A stretch of DNA of 64,000 nt from contig NW_019776014.1 of NCBI RefSeq assembly GCF_001039355.2, positions 8,872 through 72,871 on the forward strand. Reading direction: 5' to 3'. The DNA comes from Lingula anatina (lineage: Eukaryota > Brachiopoda > Lingulata > Lingulida > Lingulidae). A program made the translations under genes and the position numbers. Positions 24,592-40,330 of this stretch are shown here, in pieces (position 1 is the first letter of the stretch; every line of letters starts with the position of its first letter). The notes under the pieces are model-generated. The model saw only the letters and a program-made list of their open reading frames with translations, did not search any database and was not told the DNA's origin.

Positions 24592-25330
24592 GTACAGTAC
24601 TTTTTTCTACTTGGATATAGCAGCATATGAGCATTGCATGCACATATTACCAGTTTACATTCTGCTTTTATCCAACCTAGCAATATTTTAATATGTGTCT
24701 GAGAAGAAATTTCAAAAATAACTTCCACTGAATAAGTCAGGGAGTAATTACTAATTATGTGTCAGGCAAAAATTATTGTTTGTTCCACAGGCACCACATT
24801 TTACAAATGTTTTATGAACTGCCTTTCAGAGAAGAAAGCTGCATTGTTAAATTGGATTTTATAAATTGCATTTTCCCTCTGTGACAGCTTTTCTCTCTAT
24901 TGCTTTTAACTCTTTATGTTCAGTATTGATTATTATAATATTAAAGGAGAGAAAAGAATTGTTCTTATTATAAAGTATCTGAAGCTGAATTTGTGCATTA
25001 TTGAGCCGTACTGTCTAATTTGTCATGTTTCGATACATATGCTTAAAACCTTGTAACAGAGAGAGCCTGTAAATGTGACTGAAAAAGAGCTGAAACTTGC
25101 TAGTATATACAGGTTAAGAGTTTTACCAAAGGGGAAAGATGTTGCAGAAGATACAGATACTTTGACATAACCTCAACAGATGAGGTTATTTTGTAGAGTC
25201 TACTTCAGAGGTAACTTTCCACTTAGCATCCCATTACATCTGGATAAGAACAGATTTTAAAAAAGTAATGTATTTTTACGAGGTCATTGTGTTTCAGTTG
25301 TCTGGAGGGAAATAAAATCCATATTTCAAC

Positions 25331-26501
25331 ATGGCTACTAGCCAAGTAGCTGCTAGTCACCAAGCTGACGTTAACAAAAATGAGGGAAGAGGAACGACAG
25401 CCACAGTACCTACAATAGCAAAACCACATGCTAAGAAAGGAAGACTCTCAGTAAGATAAATATAAGACTGAGAAGAATATGAATAGTTTAATATTAATTT
25501 ATCCTTGATGTTTAAATCTGGATATTGTACAAAGTTTGATGTTAATATATGCACTAATTCAAATGGTATAGATTTTTTTATTTATTAAAGGATGCATGAC
25601 TGGAGCAAGGAGGAACTATATTCAAATGCAAAATAAGCTTTTATGCTTGTCTCTTTGTTTTATTCCCTATTTTATGTGAAAGGTAAATAATTTCTTTTGA
25701 GTATTGATGTACTGTAAGAAATTCACACAGGATAAAATGAAGCAAGTTCTTTGGCAAAAGTAAATTCTGTGACATTAGCAATAATCTTAAATTCATCCCA
25801 AGTTTCTATGTATGAAACTGCGTCACTTTGAAGTCCACAGCAGCTGCCTTTTACAATATATAATATGAAACGTTGTTATATTTTCAGTCTTCCTGTTCAG
25901 TAGACAGCATCCACCATATGCATGAACCCACAGACCACATGCTCCTAGCAGTAACCAATCACATCTTCAGAAAAAACTGGCACAGTCTTGGAGAGAAGCT
26001 AGGCTTCACTCCAACAGAGATGAAGAAATATGAAGATAGATATCCTACTGATGAGAAACAGCCAGTACGCAACATTTTATCATGTTTAACTAGGATACTT
26101 CATATTTACGGAAACTTTTTCTTTTATTAAGATTTTGCGTTAGGCTTTTTTGTGTATTTTTCCCCCTTCTTTCTTTTTCTCCTTTAATGATTTACTTAAT
26201 ATTTATATGAGAGGCAGCAAATAAGTTACTTTATCAGGTGTATTTTTATTTAAATGGTTTGTCTACTGCAATGTCTTCTGAATGGTGTAACTCAATCATT
26301 CCAAAGTTTTGTGCCGTTCTTTTTATTAAAAAAATTCCAATCTGTCTGCAGGTGTTTTTGATGTTAAGAACATGGCGAGACAGGCAGGGAGAATCGGCAA
26401 CAACGGAACATCTGGAAGATGCTTTGGCTTCAGTGAGATTGTCTGACGTGGCTGAAGACATTCATGAGCTCTACTGCCTAGAAACTGTGGATGAGTTGTA
26501 G
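25331..26501 (+). CDS. Small death-domain adaptor-like protein, 148 aa
   Basis: Exons 25,331-25,450, 25,888-26,064 and 26,352-26,501, all phase 0 junctions, with strong sites (TCA|gtaaga; tttcag; gca-g acceptor 'tctgtctgcag'). The start ATGG at 25,331 has an in-frame TAA 18 bp upstream, in an exon whose acceptor is near 25,296 ('gtgtttcag'), so the mRNA has a spliced 5' UTR. Residues 1-45 are a polar linker. About 55-145 form a death domain: 'HMLLAVTNHIF..NWHSLGEKLG', 'EMKKYEDRYPTDEKQ', 'LMLRTWRDRQGE', 'HLEDALASVRLSDVAEDIHE'. Death domains bind other death domains in receptor and adaptor complexes of apoptosis and NF-kB signalling. No second domain is visible, so it resembles a stand-alone adaptor or the C-terminus of a larger protein. 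The second exon has an alternative acceptor at 25,903 that keeps the frame from a phase-1 exon. Confidence 0.8.
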
Positions 26502-29132
26502 AAAGGCTGCCCCCTTCTAAGGCAGAAGTCCAGCAATATGTGTAAAATACTTGTTCTGCGCAGTTCACATGTAACCTTTTTTGCAGCACATAACTGTGTT
26601 AAAGTGGTGTTTAATGAGATAAAAGTTATGGATGCAAAACTGAATATGTTTTTCAATGTTTCAATGTTGTATGGTATGAGTAGTTGACTCTTTCAATATT
26701 GCTTCATATTCTTTCAGGTAGTTCTTATTTAAGGTTATAATATTACTGTTATTTTTGATTGAGCTTCACAGATGTTTTTTTTCTACCATTTTGGATGCTA
26801 AATTAGTTAATTTAGCCATGAAAAAAGTTTTTTTTTGTTTCATATTTCTTTTTTTTCATGTAATTTTGTATTGCTGCCATTTTCAGGCTTTTCTGGTTGT
26901 CGAAACTTTCACCCAAACTGAATGGCTTTAACTTAGTTCTCATCGTCTCTTTCAACAAGTTTTTGTTTTGGTTTTTTGAAATTAAAATGATGACCTGAAC
27001 TGTATTTAAAGAAATTTGGACATACTTACGTCAGGTAAAACTAGGTAACCTCTGACTGGTGCTAATGTTTGATGAGCTTCACCTCTATATTCTCACTGCT
27101 TTGTAATGTGCCATTCTGTGTAGTGTACATAACCACTTCAGTTTATATCCCAACTTGTCTCTTCATAGAAGATAATGTATGCTTTATTTCAGATGCCAAA
27201 ATGAAATGAAAAAAAAGGGCATATTAAGCCAGTGTCTTTATGTTGATTTGTACATTTTATGTTGTTGTCAGAGAAATCTATCCACAGTCTGCTGCAAACA
27301 GTGCCATTATTCAGAACTTTTGTATTTTGTACACAGGCTTGTAATTTGGAGTTACATTTTCCATATTTGGGTCAGGTTATTGAAATATATTTCTGGTTAT
27401 TGCAAAGCATTTTTTAAATTATGTAAAAGAGGTTGGGGTACTAAGTACAAAGTTTGTTTTATTCTAATAATAATAACTTTTTTGTTATTGAATATCAAAA
27501 GCAATGCTCTTTACAATATGACAAGTTGATGTCAAAAAGTGGTTGTATTTTTTTATATACATGAAAATTACTATATTAATATAATAGACCAGTCCCCACT
27601 GAGTGAACTTTACTATCAGTATAAAAAGGAGGTAGAAAATTTCAATGGCATGCAGTCTACTTAAACAATAAATGTGTATGTAAGATGATACAAGAATATC
27701 AACTAGTAACTGAAGCTATATTCCTTGATCTCCATGTTAGTTTTCTGTTTTTTAACAATGGTAAGTTTTTCAGTTACGCTTCTGTATTTTGTTTGAAAAA
27801 TGCCTTTTCAAAAAAATAAAAATAAATTATGGTTAAAGAAGACCCATGCTTATTAGTTCTTTTGAACCCTGTTTATGACATGGTTTAAACCATTATATTC
27901 ATCCAGAAAAAGAAGCAGTTCATGGCCTTAATTCGAAGCGGGGGAAGTTAAAACTTTCAATTTCCTGTCAAATAGCTTAGACTTGTGTCTGAAGCATGAA
28001 ACTAAAACCACAGTTAAGTCCTTTTAACATCCCACAGTAGTTTTTGGTATTGCACAGATTAGACTCTAAAGTGAGTTTACTTGCACAAAGGGGAAGGGTT
28101 ACTAAATTTTCATTACCTCAATGCACCAGTCAAATTTAGTCCAGATAACCATTTTGAGGGCAAAGATCAATTACGTAACAGCCATGTAATGAACTTGTCA
28201 ATCTTAAATTGATACAGAAAACTACCATAGGAAGTGAGAGAAAAGGACCAAAAACTTGACTAGTTGCAGAGCCTTAAATACCCCTCTGACTCTATTCAGA
28301 TAATCCGGCTTAAATGTCCGTCCCCCCTACTACAAGCTGTAAAGGTGTAATTAACTTTCGTGCCCGCTCGGATGACAGCTATTTAGCGTGAGCCCCCAGG
28401 GAGTTAGGACGATCTAGTTTGGATCGATCTAATCTCTGGGAATGGGGTCTATGATATATTTGTGCCACATGTCACTGCTGCACTACATCATTATATAACA
28501 GCTGTGTGCAAGCAACTGGTTCACACTTCCTGTTTAAGGCCAAGTGTTCAATGACGTCTTAGTCTATATAGAATTACACTAATTTATTTCCTTAAAGTGC
28601 ACTCCAGTGTATATTTTCATCTTCAGTATTCATCAAATTAAAAAAAAAAAAGCATTACAATCATTCACCTGCCATTGTATAAAACTGTCTTCTTTGTTAT
28701 GGATTTTCATTTGCCATTTTTCATGAGTGGCTTAAACCACAATGTATCATACACATCTGTCCTGTAATAATGTAATCTCTGGTCCACATTTCCAACTGTC
28801 ATTTCCCATGACTGACTAAAAACTAATAATGCAGCATATAATATTTAAATATCATCTTTGTGCTACATTTTTGATTGCCATTTCCCATGAATGACTTTAA
28901 ACCATATTGCAGTATCTGGATATCCCAACACAAGATAGTGTTGGTGATGTCAACTGCAGAAATTACTGCAAAAAGTCACTAAAATATTAGTAAATACTGG
29001 TTATTAGCACAGACTACAATCTTATAAAGGCATGTGTTTAACAAAAACTCATTATTGCATTACAAAAGGTCGACTTTGAAAATTGCATTTATGAAAGGCT
29101 TAATTTGCCACAGAAGTAATTCTGACACTCAT
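26502..29132. other. 3' UTR of the death-domain gene and intergenic sequence
   Basis: Likely 3' UTR follows the stop at 26,501. Possible polyadenylation signals occur at about 27,666 (aataaa) and 27,815-27,826. Beyond this I see no exon. Three diverged ~90-bp repeats with 'gccattt..catga.tgactt/a' lie at about 28,707-28,922. Confidence 0.45.
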
Positions 29133-29138
29133 TTTATT
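29133..29138 (-). terminator. Probable poly(A) signal of DAPP1
   Basis: AATAAA on the minus strand (TTTATT on plus), about 115 bp beyond the DAPP1 stop codon. Confidence 0.45.
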
Positions 29139-29253
29139 TAAGACATGACCCTTTTTTTCCAATCCTTGTTGAAAGCACCAAAGCAAGGTTGAAATCAGGT
29201 TCAGTAATCATTTAAAATGTCTGTACACTTTGCAGCCTCTGTTTGGATACAAC

Positions 29254-32200
29254 TCACGTTGTGTGCATATTGGATCTTCTTTTGGCTTTATCCTGTACAA
29301 ATGAAAAAAAAAAAAAAGAAAAGCAAAATGTCAAAGTTAACAGGTGAAATATATTATATTATATTTTTAGGTCATTTTAAAATATGTTCACACTTGAATG
29401 TGTGCATGAATCCATGTTCACACATAGCTTATTAATTAATTAGTTAATTAATTAATTAATTATATCTTAGTGGTTTCCATCAATAATGAATATTTATTTC
29501 TGCATATTTTTCACTTGCATTCTCGGAAAATCTGCACTTGTAAACTATGTATGCCTAATTTCAGTTAAATACAGAATGAGTAACAACTGCAATGGCAAAT
29601 GTAGGACCAGTAAAATGAAGCCACATGGCTTATTAGTCAGTGATTGCATTGTTTGGATACTAAAGTTTGCACAATGCAACACTTGCAACTGGAAAATGGG
29701 GCAAGGCTCTTATAATTACAGACTGCTATCTGGTGATTGCACAAAGACTTGCTGTTATAGAACCAGTCAGCATATTTAGATATCTATTCAAAGTATGCAC
29801 TTGACTCAGTCATTATTTTGGGATGTAAGAAAAAATAGAAAGAAATGGCACTATGGTCTTATGACTGGGGGGTCTAGGCCGTTCAAAGCAGGAAACCACA
29901 ATGAAAAATTATACTTTTAAATCAGGGGGAAAATCAGTTTTTGGAACTCACCAATTTCCACTTAATTATGTTCATCCACTCTGAAGCTTCCTGATCAGAG
30001 GCAGCATAAATATAAAATGTGCGCCATGGAAACACCAATCTGTAATGAAGTACAAACAATTACATTGTAAATGAGGAAAAGATGTGAGCAATAATTTGGT
30101 TATTGCCACCATAGGTTGTTTTAAATCTATTATACTGTTGAATTCTATGTACATACATTAACATACTAGTACAAAAAAAAAAACAAAAACACTTAGCATT
30201 TGTCAAGATATATCTCTTTTTTTTTTGTAATCCAATACCCCTCCAAATAAGGTTGAAACCGAACACATATCAAGTTGTTATATAAGTATTAAATATGAAA
30301 TTAACCCAGGGCAGTCATCTCATACAGACCAATTATTAGGAAAAAAATGTGCACACTAAGCAGCAGTTTAGACCTGCTGTGTTTTGAAAAGCAATCAGCA
30401 CATTGTTGAAATTAATTTCAACAAAAGCTACTTTATAATATCACTCAAGCAACGTATTTTCTTTAAACTATAATAATACTGAAAAATTAAAAATAAACAC
30501 TATTGAACCCATGATATTTATTGGTGTCTATTTTTTTGTACTGGTATGTTAATGTATGTACATAGAATTCAACAATAGTGTTCTCTCAAAAGCCATTTCC
30601 CTAGCCCTTATCTTTACGTAAACTCATTTTTCACCTGAAGCAATATCTGAACTCTGTTTTCTCACCTAAAGCAGTTTGATTTTCCTTTTGTGTCATCCTT
30701 TTCACATTCTTTGCATTCCATCAAGTCCAAGCTTCTAATTGGCTGTTTGTCTGTGCTATCTTTAAAATATTTCAAATCTGTCTTCCTCAGAACAAACCAT
30801 CTTGTCTTCCATGACTAAAATTGAATAAATCAATGCTATAAAAAATATTCTTTGTCAGTAAGAACAATTAAGGAACAGGAAATCAGTACTGGTACCGTCA
30901 CATGGAACGCCGTATGTACAAAAAAGATGAAAGTATCATTTTGATCAGAAATTTTTTTTTGCGTGGTGCTCACATTATTTTGAGATCGTCACTTTCATCA
31001 TTTTGAGAGAAAGTATTTTCTACAAAGTTGTTTCATCATTTTGCATGTCGAGTTTATCGTTTTGAGATACCGTCATGCTTTGTGCGAGATGATGCAATAC
31101 CAGGGGTCGTCTCATAACAAACGGTAGGAAAAGGAACTAACACATCCAGGAATGGGTCCCGGTTCACCGTCAACAAAAAGTTGTTAGTGCCTGGCTACAA
31201 GCCTTATAAGTACCCCTTCGTCTCTGAATTTGGCCTTCAGGTGTCCCAAATCAGTTTCCTCCAGGATTTGATCCATATCTACCACATTGTGGCCTGGCAC
31301 TAACAACTTTTTGTTCTGGAGGTCCTTGAATGGCGGTGCATAGTGATTTCCATTTTGTCAGAATATGAAAAAATGGCCTTTTTTTTCATTTGATAAATAG
31401 TGAAAATGAAATAAAAAATCAACCTCGATTTTCGTTTTTCCTTTAAAAATTATTTTTCGTTTTTTTTTTCCACTTTTTTGTGACATAATAAAAACAAAAA
31501 TGAAAGATTTCAAAACGTGATAGAAAATAGAAACATCCACTTATGTCCCATGTCTAGAGAGTGAAAAATATTAGAAAATACGCCCCTTTCTCCTTCTGTG
31601 AAGAATTGGAATATCGAAACATTCACGTCCGTTTTTGCATTTCCATTCATAAAATGAAAATCAGAAAAACAAACGGACTTCCGTTTTACTATTTAAATCG
31701 AAAATTGAATAATGAACACTTTTTGATCCTGTCATTTCCTCAAAGATTTGATCCTGTCATTTCCTCAATTTCACCTTTTAACAAAAGAAAGCACAAAAAC
31801 AGTCGATATTCATATTTTCTATCATATCGGGGATCTGTTAATGTTGTATTTTAAATTTTATGGTAAAACATAGAAAACAAGGGCAATTCGTGTTTTTCCA
31901 TTTTTCATTTTAAATGGAAAAATGAAAATTGAGTTTCATTTTCCACAGGGGCGAATCCAAAGATATTTTCTGACAGGCTTCCAAATTATCTTCATTGATC
32001 CAGCCTCCATTTTTGACCATCTTCCGACAAAAAAATTAGATGCCTGTCAATGTAAACTTGAAAATCTGACTGTCTTCCAGAAGACAACCTAAATCTGCCC
32101 CTGTTCCATTACATGTTGGCCATTTCTATCAAATGGAAATGAAAAACGGCCGTTTTTTCATTTTCTGACAATATGGAAATCACTTTGCTCCCCCCCCATT

Positions 32201-35200
32201 CTGTTTGCCCCGCTATACACCGACGCCTGGATGCGTTAGTTCCTTTTCCCACTGATTGTATTGAGACGACCCCTGGTATTGCATCATCTCACACAAAGTA
32301 TGTTGGTATCTCAAAACGATAAACTCGACATGCAAAATGATAAAAGACTTTGTAGAAAATACTTTTCTCTCTAAATGATGAAAGTGACGATCTCAAAATG
32401 ATGTTAGCAACGCGCAAAAAAAATTTTCTGGTCAAAATAATACTTTCATCTTTTTTGTACAAACGGTGTTCCATACTATCAAAATAAGTTCTTATTCTGA
32501 TTTACTTTCAGTTTACAAATTAGCCCTGTCATTGTTGATACTTTGTCATACCTAAGATCACATTAAGAAAATTATCTTCAAAAACACATGATTTCAAAGA
32601 AATGTTTAATGGGAACCCTATGAGTAAATGTGTAAAGGAAAACATCATTGTAAAATTGTTGTAAAATGTTGTTAATTGTTTCCAACAGTCTTGAACATGG
32701 AGGTTACTCTGGGCACCAAAGCAATATATATATATATATGGCAGAGTATCAACAATGAGAGAGAGAGAGACTGATTTCTTTAATGCTATTCAATCTGTCC
32801 ATGGAAAATGCATTTGCCAGTTGGAAGTGAAAAAAGTGCTTCACACATTCAACACAGAAATGATGTAAGGGCCATCAGACAGTGTGGATACCAGTCAGTC
32901 TACCATACCTTGAATATATCCCCTTGTTTGGTAAGGTAGCCTTCCTTGGTCCCCACCTGAATACAGAACTTGATGTAAAATACAGCAGTTCATGTGGCAA
33001 TGCCAATTATAAAAACAACTCTTTTGTCAATCCAGTTATCTAATGCAAGCAACATCCTGATATTTGAAAATAAAATTGATGTCTTTTCATATAATTTGTT
33101 GGGAGTAGAAGCTAGGGGTATTATTAGGTCATCGTGTAGAAAAAAGAAACACAGAAAAATTATTATTAATAAATAAATAAATAATATTTTACCTCAAAAT
33201 TTGGCACTGAATTTGTACTTTGTCGTCCATGCATTCCAAACTCAGCATGGACATGAACCTGGTCGTACGTGTCGTGTTCCTCCACATCTCTGGGATATGG
33301 ATATTTTAACACAGTCAGTACTCCTGAAAATAGCATGTTACATTGTCACTGGAACTGACTGCATTGTGAACCAGAACAATCGGTTTCAGACTATTATCTT
33401 TTCAAACGTTGAATTTCCACCCTAAAAATGACCCCTCAACATGCACACCCCCAGGTACCATTTTTACCTTCTTATGTTACTTTTTATGTACAGACACAGT
33501 GGTTTTATGTCTGTATATGTGCCATCTTTGATATCAGATAATCATACAGTAATACTTGATGGATTGTGTATATTCCAAACAGCAGTGCACTACGTCTTCA
33601 ATGTTTGAAATGTATTATTAGCAGTATCATGTACATTATTTTTTTTATAGTTTAGCTTACGTCGATATTGCAAAATATATTTGGTATAATGTAGGTCATA
33701 TGCTTTTTAAATAATTTTCTAGTATCAATTAGAAAAATTTGTGCAACTATTGGTTACAAACCTGACTCCCCTCCTATTAATGGCTGGTTTTCAAAATGCT
33801 TCACAAATTCTTCTGAAGTGTTGAATGTAGCCATTCCAAACTTTATACCATCACTCTCACAGTACACTGGGTAGTGCTTTACAGCATCTTTTGTCCTGGA
33901 ATTTTGTCAAGTACTTGTAAAGTACTACTTAAACATATCTTAATATATGGAACTTTTAAATATATCTTGATGTTTATATAAAACTTTGAAACAAAAGTTG
34001 TTATACCACATGGAAACGAATGACTTTCAGTTTTATTCTTTGTCTTCCTCTTACTATCATTTTTACACATATATGTGTACTCATGTATTCAGTGACCTTT
34101 TAAACAATTCATCAATACTCATGGTCTTTTATCAATCTTAAATATTAACACCGGTATATCAAAATTGGCAAATAAGTGATATAACTGTTTATGTCATGAA
34201 ATTGCGAATCATGACAAATGTAATGTAATTAAACCTTATCAGCTGATTATCAAGTAATGCAAAGCAGAGATTTTCCACATTACTATTATACCTGCTGAGG
34301 TAAATCACGTATCAAAAGAAAAAAAAATGAAATTATCACAAAATACCTTAGTTATCTGAATCAATCACTCTTATCATCATGTTGACTGATAAATTACCAA
34401 CACTATTCTGCAATTTGCACAGGTCCCCATTTCAAATTCAATTCAAATCCCCATTCAAAAACTTCATTACTATTATAATTTTATTTCTATAAAGCCTTTA
34501 ATTCAAAATGTTATTTCATATCTCACAGAGAATAAAATGAAATTATTACAGTGTTGCATCACAAAGGGTAATTTTTACATGGCAGGGATAACAGTTAGCA
34601 TACCTGACAGAGAGAGCGAACTCTCTCTCCTTGGAGCTTGGTCTCATCAGGTATGTCCCGTCTGTTCCATTGGTCATCAGAATACTCTCTGCCACATGTC
34701 TGTTGACACCAGGGTGATACCATCTACAACAAACAACATACAAAATAAACATAATAATAATAATAAGAAGAAGAATATGGGGCTTATTTATCTCTTGCAA
34801 TGAACATTTCTGTACCAGACAAATAAAAAGATACCGCACAGTAAATACTATGACCTGAAAATGAACATGACAATTTTTTTTCCAAATCATCATTCAAAAA
34901 CCAATGAGGCAGAATTATGGCAATGGGGAGTACACGTACTTGTATATACATGTATACTCTGGCATATCAATATACTGGTATGTAATATCATAATCAAGGG
35001 GGAGTAATATGACACATGGACGCAACAATGTGGGGGCATAAAAAAAATGACCTGGTGACATTTGCATCAAAGAATTGCAATGGTAAGGGTACCAAGCATG
35101 TAAGGCTGAAAATTGGGGCAAATAAAAGAATAACTCATATATCACGTACAGACTCCACTCGTCATTAGCTAAGTCCTCTGATTCACAAGTATGATATTGT

Positions 35201-35260
35201 TAAAGAAAAAAATATCAACACTCACTCAATCTTCTCAATGATTTCTTCTAGTGAGCCCAT
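29254..35260 (-). CDS. DAPP1: DAPP1/Bam32-type adaptor: SH2 plus PH domain, 247 aa
   Basis: Coding exons in transcript order (minus strand): 35260-35226, 34723-34604, 33895-33762, 33323-33193, 32956-32909, 30814-30666, 30039-29952, 29292-29254. All junctions are in phase; 744 nt. Residues ~13-95 are an SH2 domain (WYHPGVNRHVAESIL, DGTYLMRPSSKE with the phosphotyrosine-binding Arg, then EEFVKHFENQPLIGGESG). A linker has 'DTYDQVHVH', whose Tyr matches the Src-family target tyrosine of vertebrate DAPP1. Residues ~145-238 form a PH domain (GTKEGYLTKQGD, WKTRWFVLRKTDLKYF, VFPWRTFYIYA, EWMNIIKWKL), the type that binds PI(3,4)P2/PIP3 through basic residues in the first loop. The tail DKAKRRSNMHTT is short. 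Known role: recruitment to the membrane after PI3-kinase activation in immune-receptor signalling. The vertebrate protein is about 280 aa; here the N-terminus before SH2 is only 12 residues. Introns carry two foldback elements. Confidence 0.93.
30136..30574. mobile_element. Foldback element with ~40-bp inverted ends in a DAPP1 intron
   Basis: The left end TGTTGAATTCTATGTACATA, continuing through 'cattaacata', is mirrored at the right end ('tgtacatagaattcaaca' at 30,557-30,574). About 350 bp of non-coding sequence lies between. It falls in the intron 30,040-30,665. Confidence 0.75.
30903..32473. mobile_element. 1.57-kb foldback DNA element with ~245-bp inverted arms in a DAPP1 intron
   Basis: The left arm (30,903 to about 31,150, beginning 'tggaacgccgtatgtac') is the imperfect reverse complement of the right arm (about 32,225-32,473, ending 'gtacaaacggtgttcca'). 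Both contain the 'cattttgagat' / 'atctcaaaatg' motif several times and 'ccaggggtcgtctca'. Internal sequence holds a smaller inverted pair ('aacaaaaagttgttagtgcc', about 31,173, versus about 31,292-31,316). No transposase ORF, so it is non-autonomous. Confidence 0.8.
31948..32100. repeat. Dispersed ~150-bp repeat, copy 1
   Basis: 'ggcgaatccaaagatatttt' through 'tctgactgtcttccagaaga' matches 39,083-39,245 in a KAT8 intron at moderate identity. Here it lies inside the larger foldback element. Confidence 0.65.
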
Positions 35261-35828
35261 GGCACACCCCCAATGTGTACATAAAAGTTAGTAGATACTC
35301 GTATCTGTGGTCAAATATTGCACGAGTATATTATCAGTAATATCTCTCTGCTGTACAGTACTGGGGCAGCATATATGCCTTGTATTTTCAGTGATGTTGA
35401 CGATACACCCTTGATCCCAACTATGAATAAGATCGAATCCTCTGTGTCTTCTTGTATCTGTTCTCAACACTGCGTCTTTTGCTGCTACAGGTTGTTGATG
35501 AGCCTGATTTGACGAATTTACAAGGCAGCACTGCCAGCAGTGTCCACAAGTTCCTTTTGACTAGCTTGCACTGAACTAGAACCGTTTTCTGTCATCAGTC
35601 TGTTTCCACTGTTTCTTCTTTTATCAACAGACTATTACCGATTTACGTTTGCCATTACCAATATTACTGTGACTAGAACAGTGTTCTAGCACGGTGTTCT
35701 GTTGGAAATCCCTGGTTCTAGGAAGCACCCACGAATGAAGTTTACAAACCGGACAACGTGACCTACTTTACAGAAGTGAATGCAAAGAAGTGTTTGATTG
35801 GTCCATGCAATGCACATCTGCAGGTGTC
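35261..35828. promoter_or_regulatory. Bidirectional promoter region, DAPP1 (-) / KAT8 (+)
   Basis: 568 bp separate two divergent start codons, so the region must hold both promoters and 5' UTRs unless upstream exons exist. No TATA box is placed convincingly. A symmetric 'agaacagtgttctagcac' sequence lies at about 35,676-35,693. A shared promoter for a chromatin gene and its neighbour is plausible but is inference. Confidence 0.45.
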
Positions 35829-39920
<4,092 letters not shown>

Positions 39921-40324
39921 TGTGTCTTGTTTAAGATGAGAGCTGCCAAAAATGTACCCAGGATCATAAAAAAATAATGCCATGTTTAAGATGAGAACTG
40001 CCCAGGATTATAAAAAAATAATGTCATGTTTATGATGGGAGCGATCAAGGAAAGTGCCCAGGACTTTAAAAAATTAACTGAATTTGGTTCTTTGACAAGT
40101 GAAATACAAGTTGCATCATTATTGGTATCTCATACACTTTCAAACTTTTTCTTTTGCTCGTATTTGGATACCACTGGATTCTGGACAAATGTTTTGTATG
40201 TTGATTATAATGTGATATAGTGTTGGCGTTTCCAGTCCAGCAAAAAAATGTAGCTATCGTACCATGAAGGTTTTTTTCAACCGATTTCTGTACATAATTG
40301 TAAAGATTACTTGAATGGTCATGA

Positions 40325-40330
40325 AATAAA
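40325..40330 (+). terminator. Probable poly(A) signal of KAT8
   Basis: AATAAA 405 bp after the stop, followed within about 35 bp by a T/G-rich stretch ('catgttttcattgtctgttgg'). Confidence 0.6.

Noticed and set aside
25608-25673. Possible terminal exon ('GCMTGARRNYIQMQ...' to a TGA)
   Set aside because: The acceptor 'attaaag' is weak and a donor follows the stop. It could be an alternative end for gene A, but nothing else supports it.
34537-34803. Plus-strand 88-codon ORF
   Set aside because: Antisense to the first SH2 exon of DAPP1, which is supported by phase-matched neighbours.
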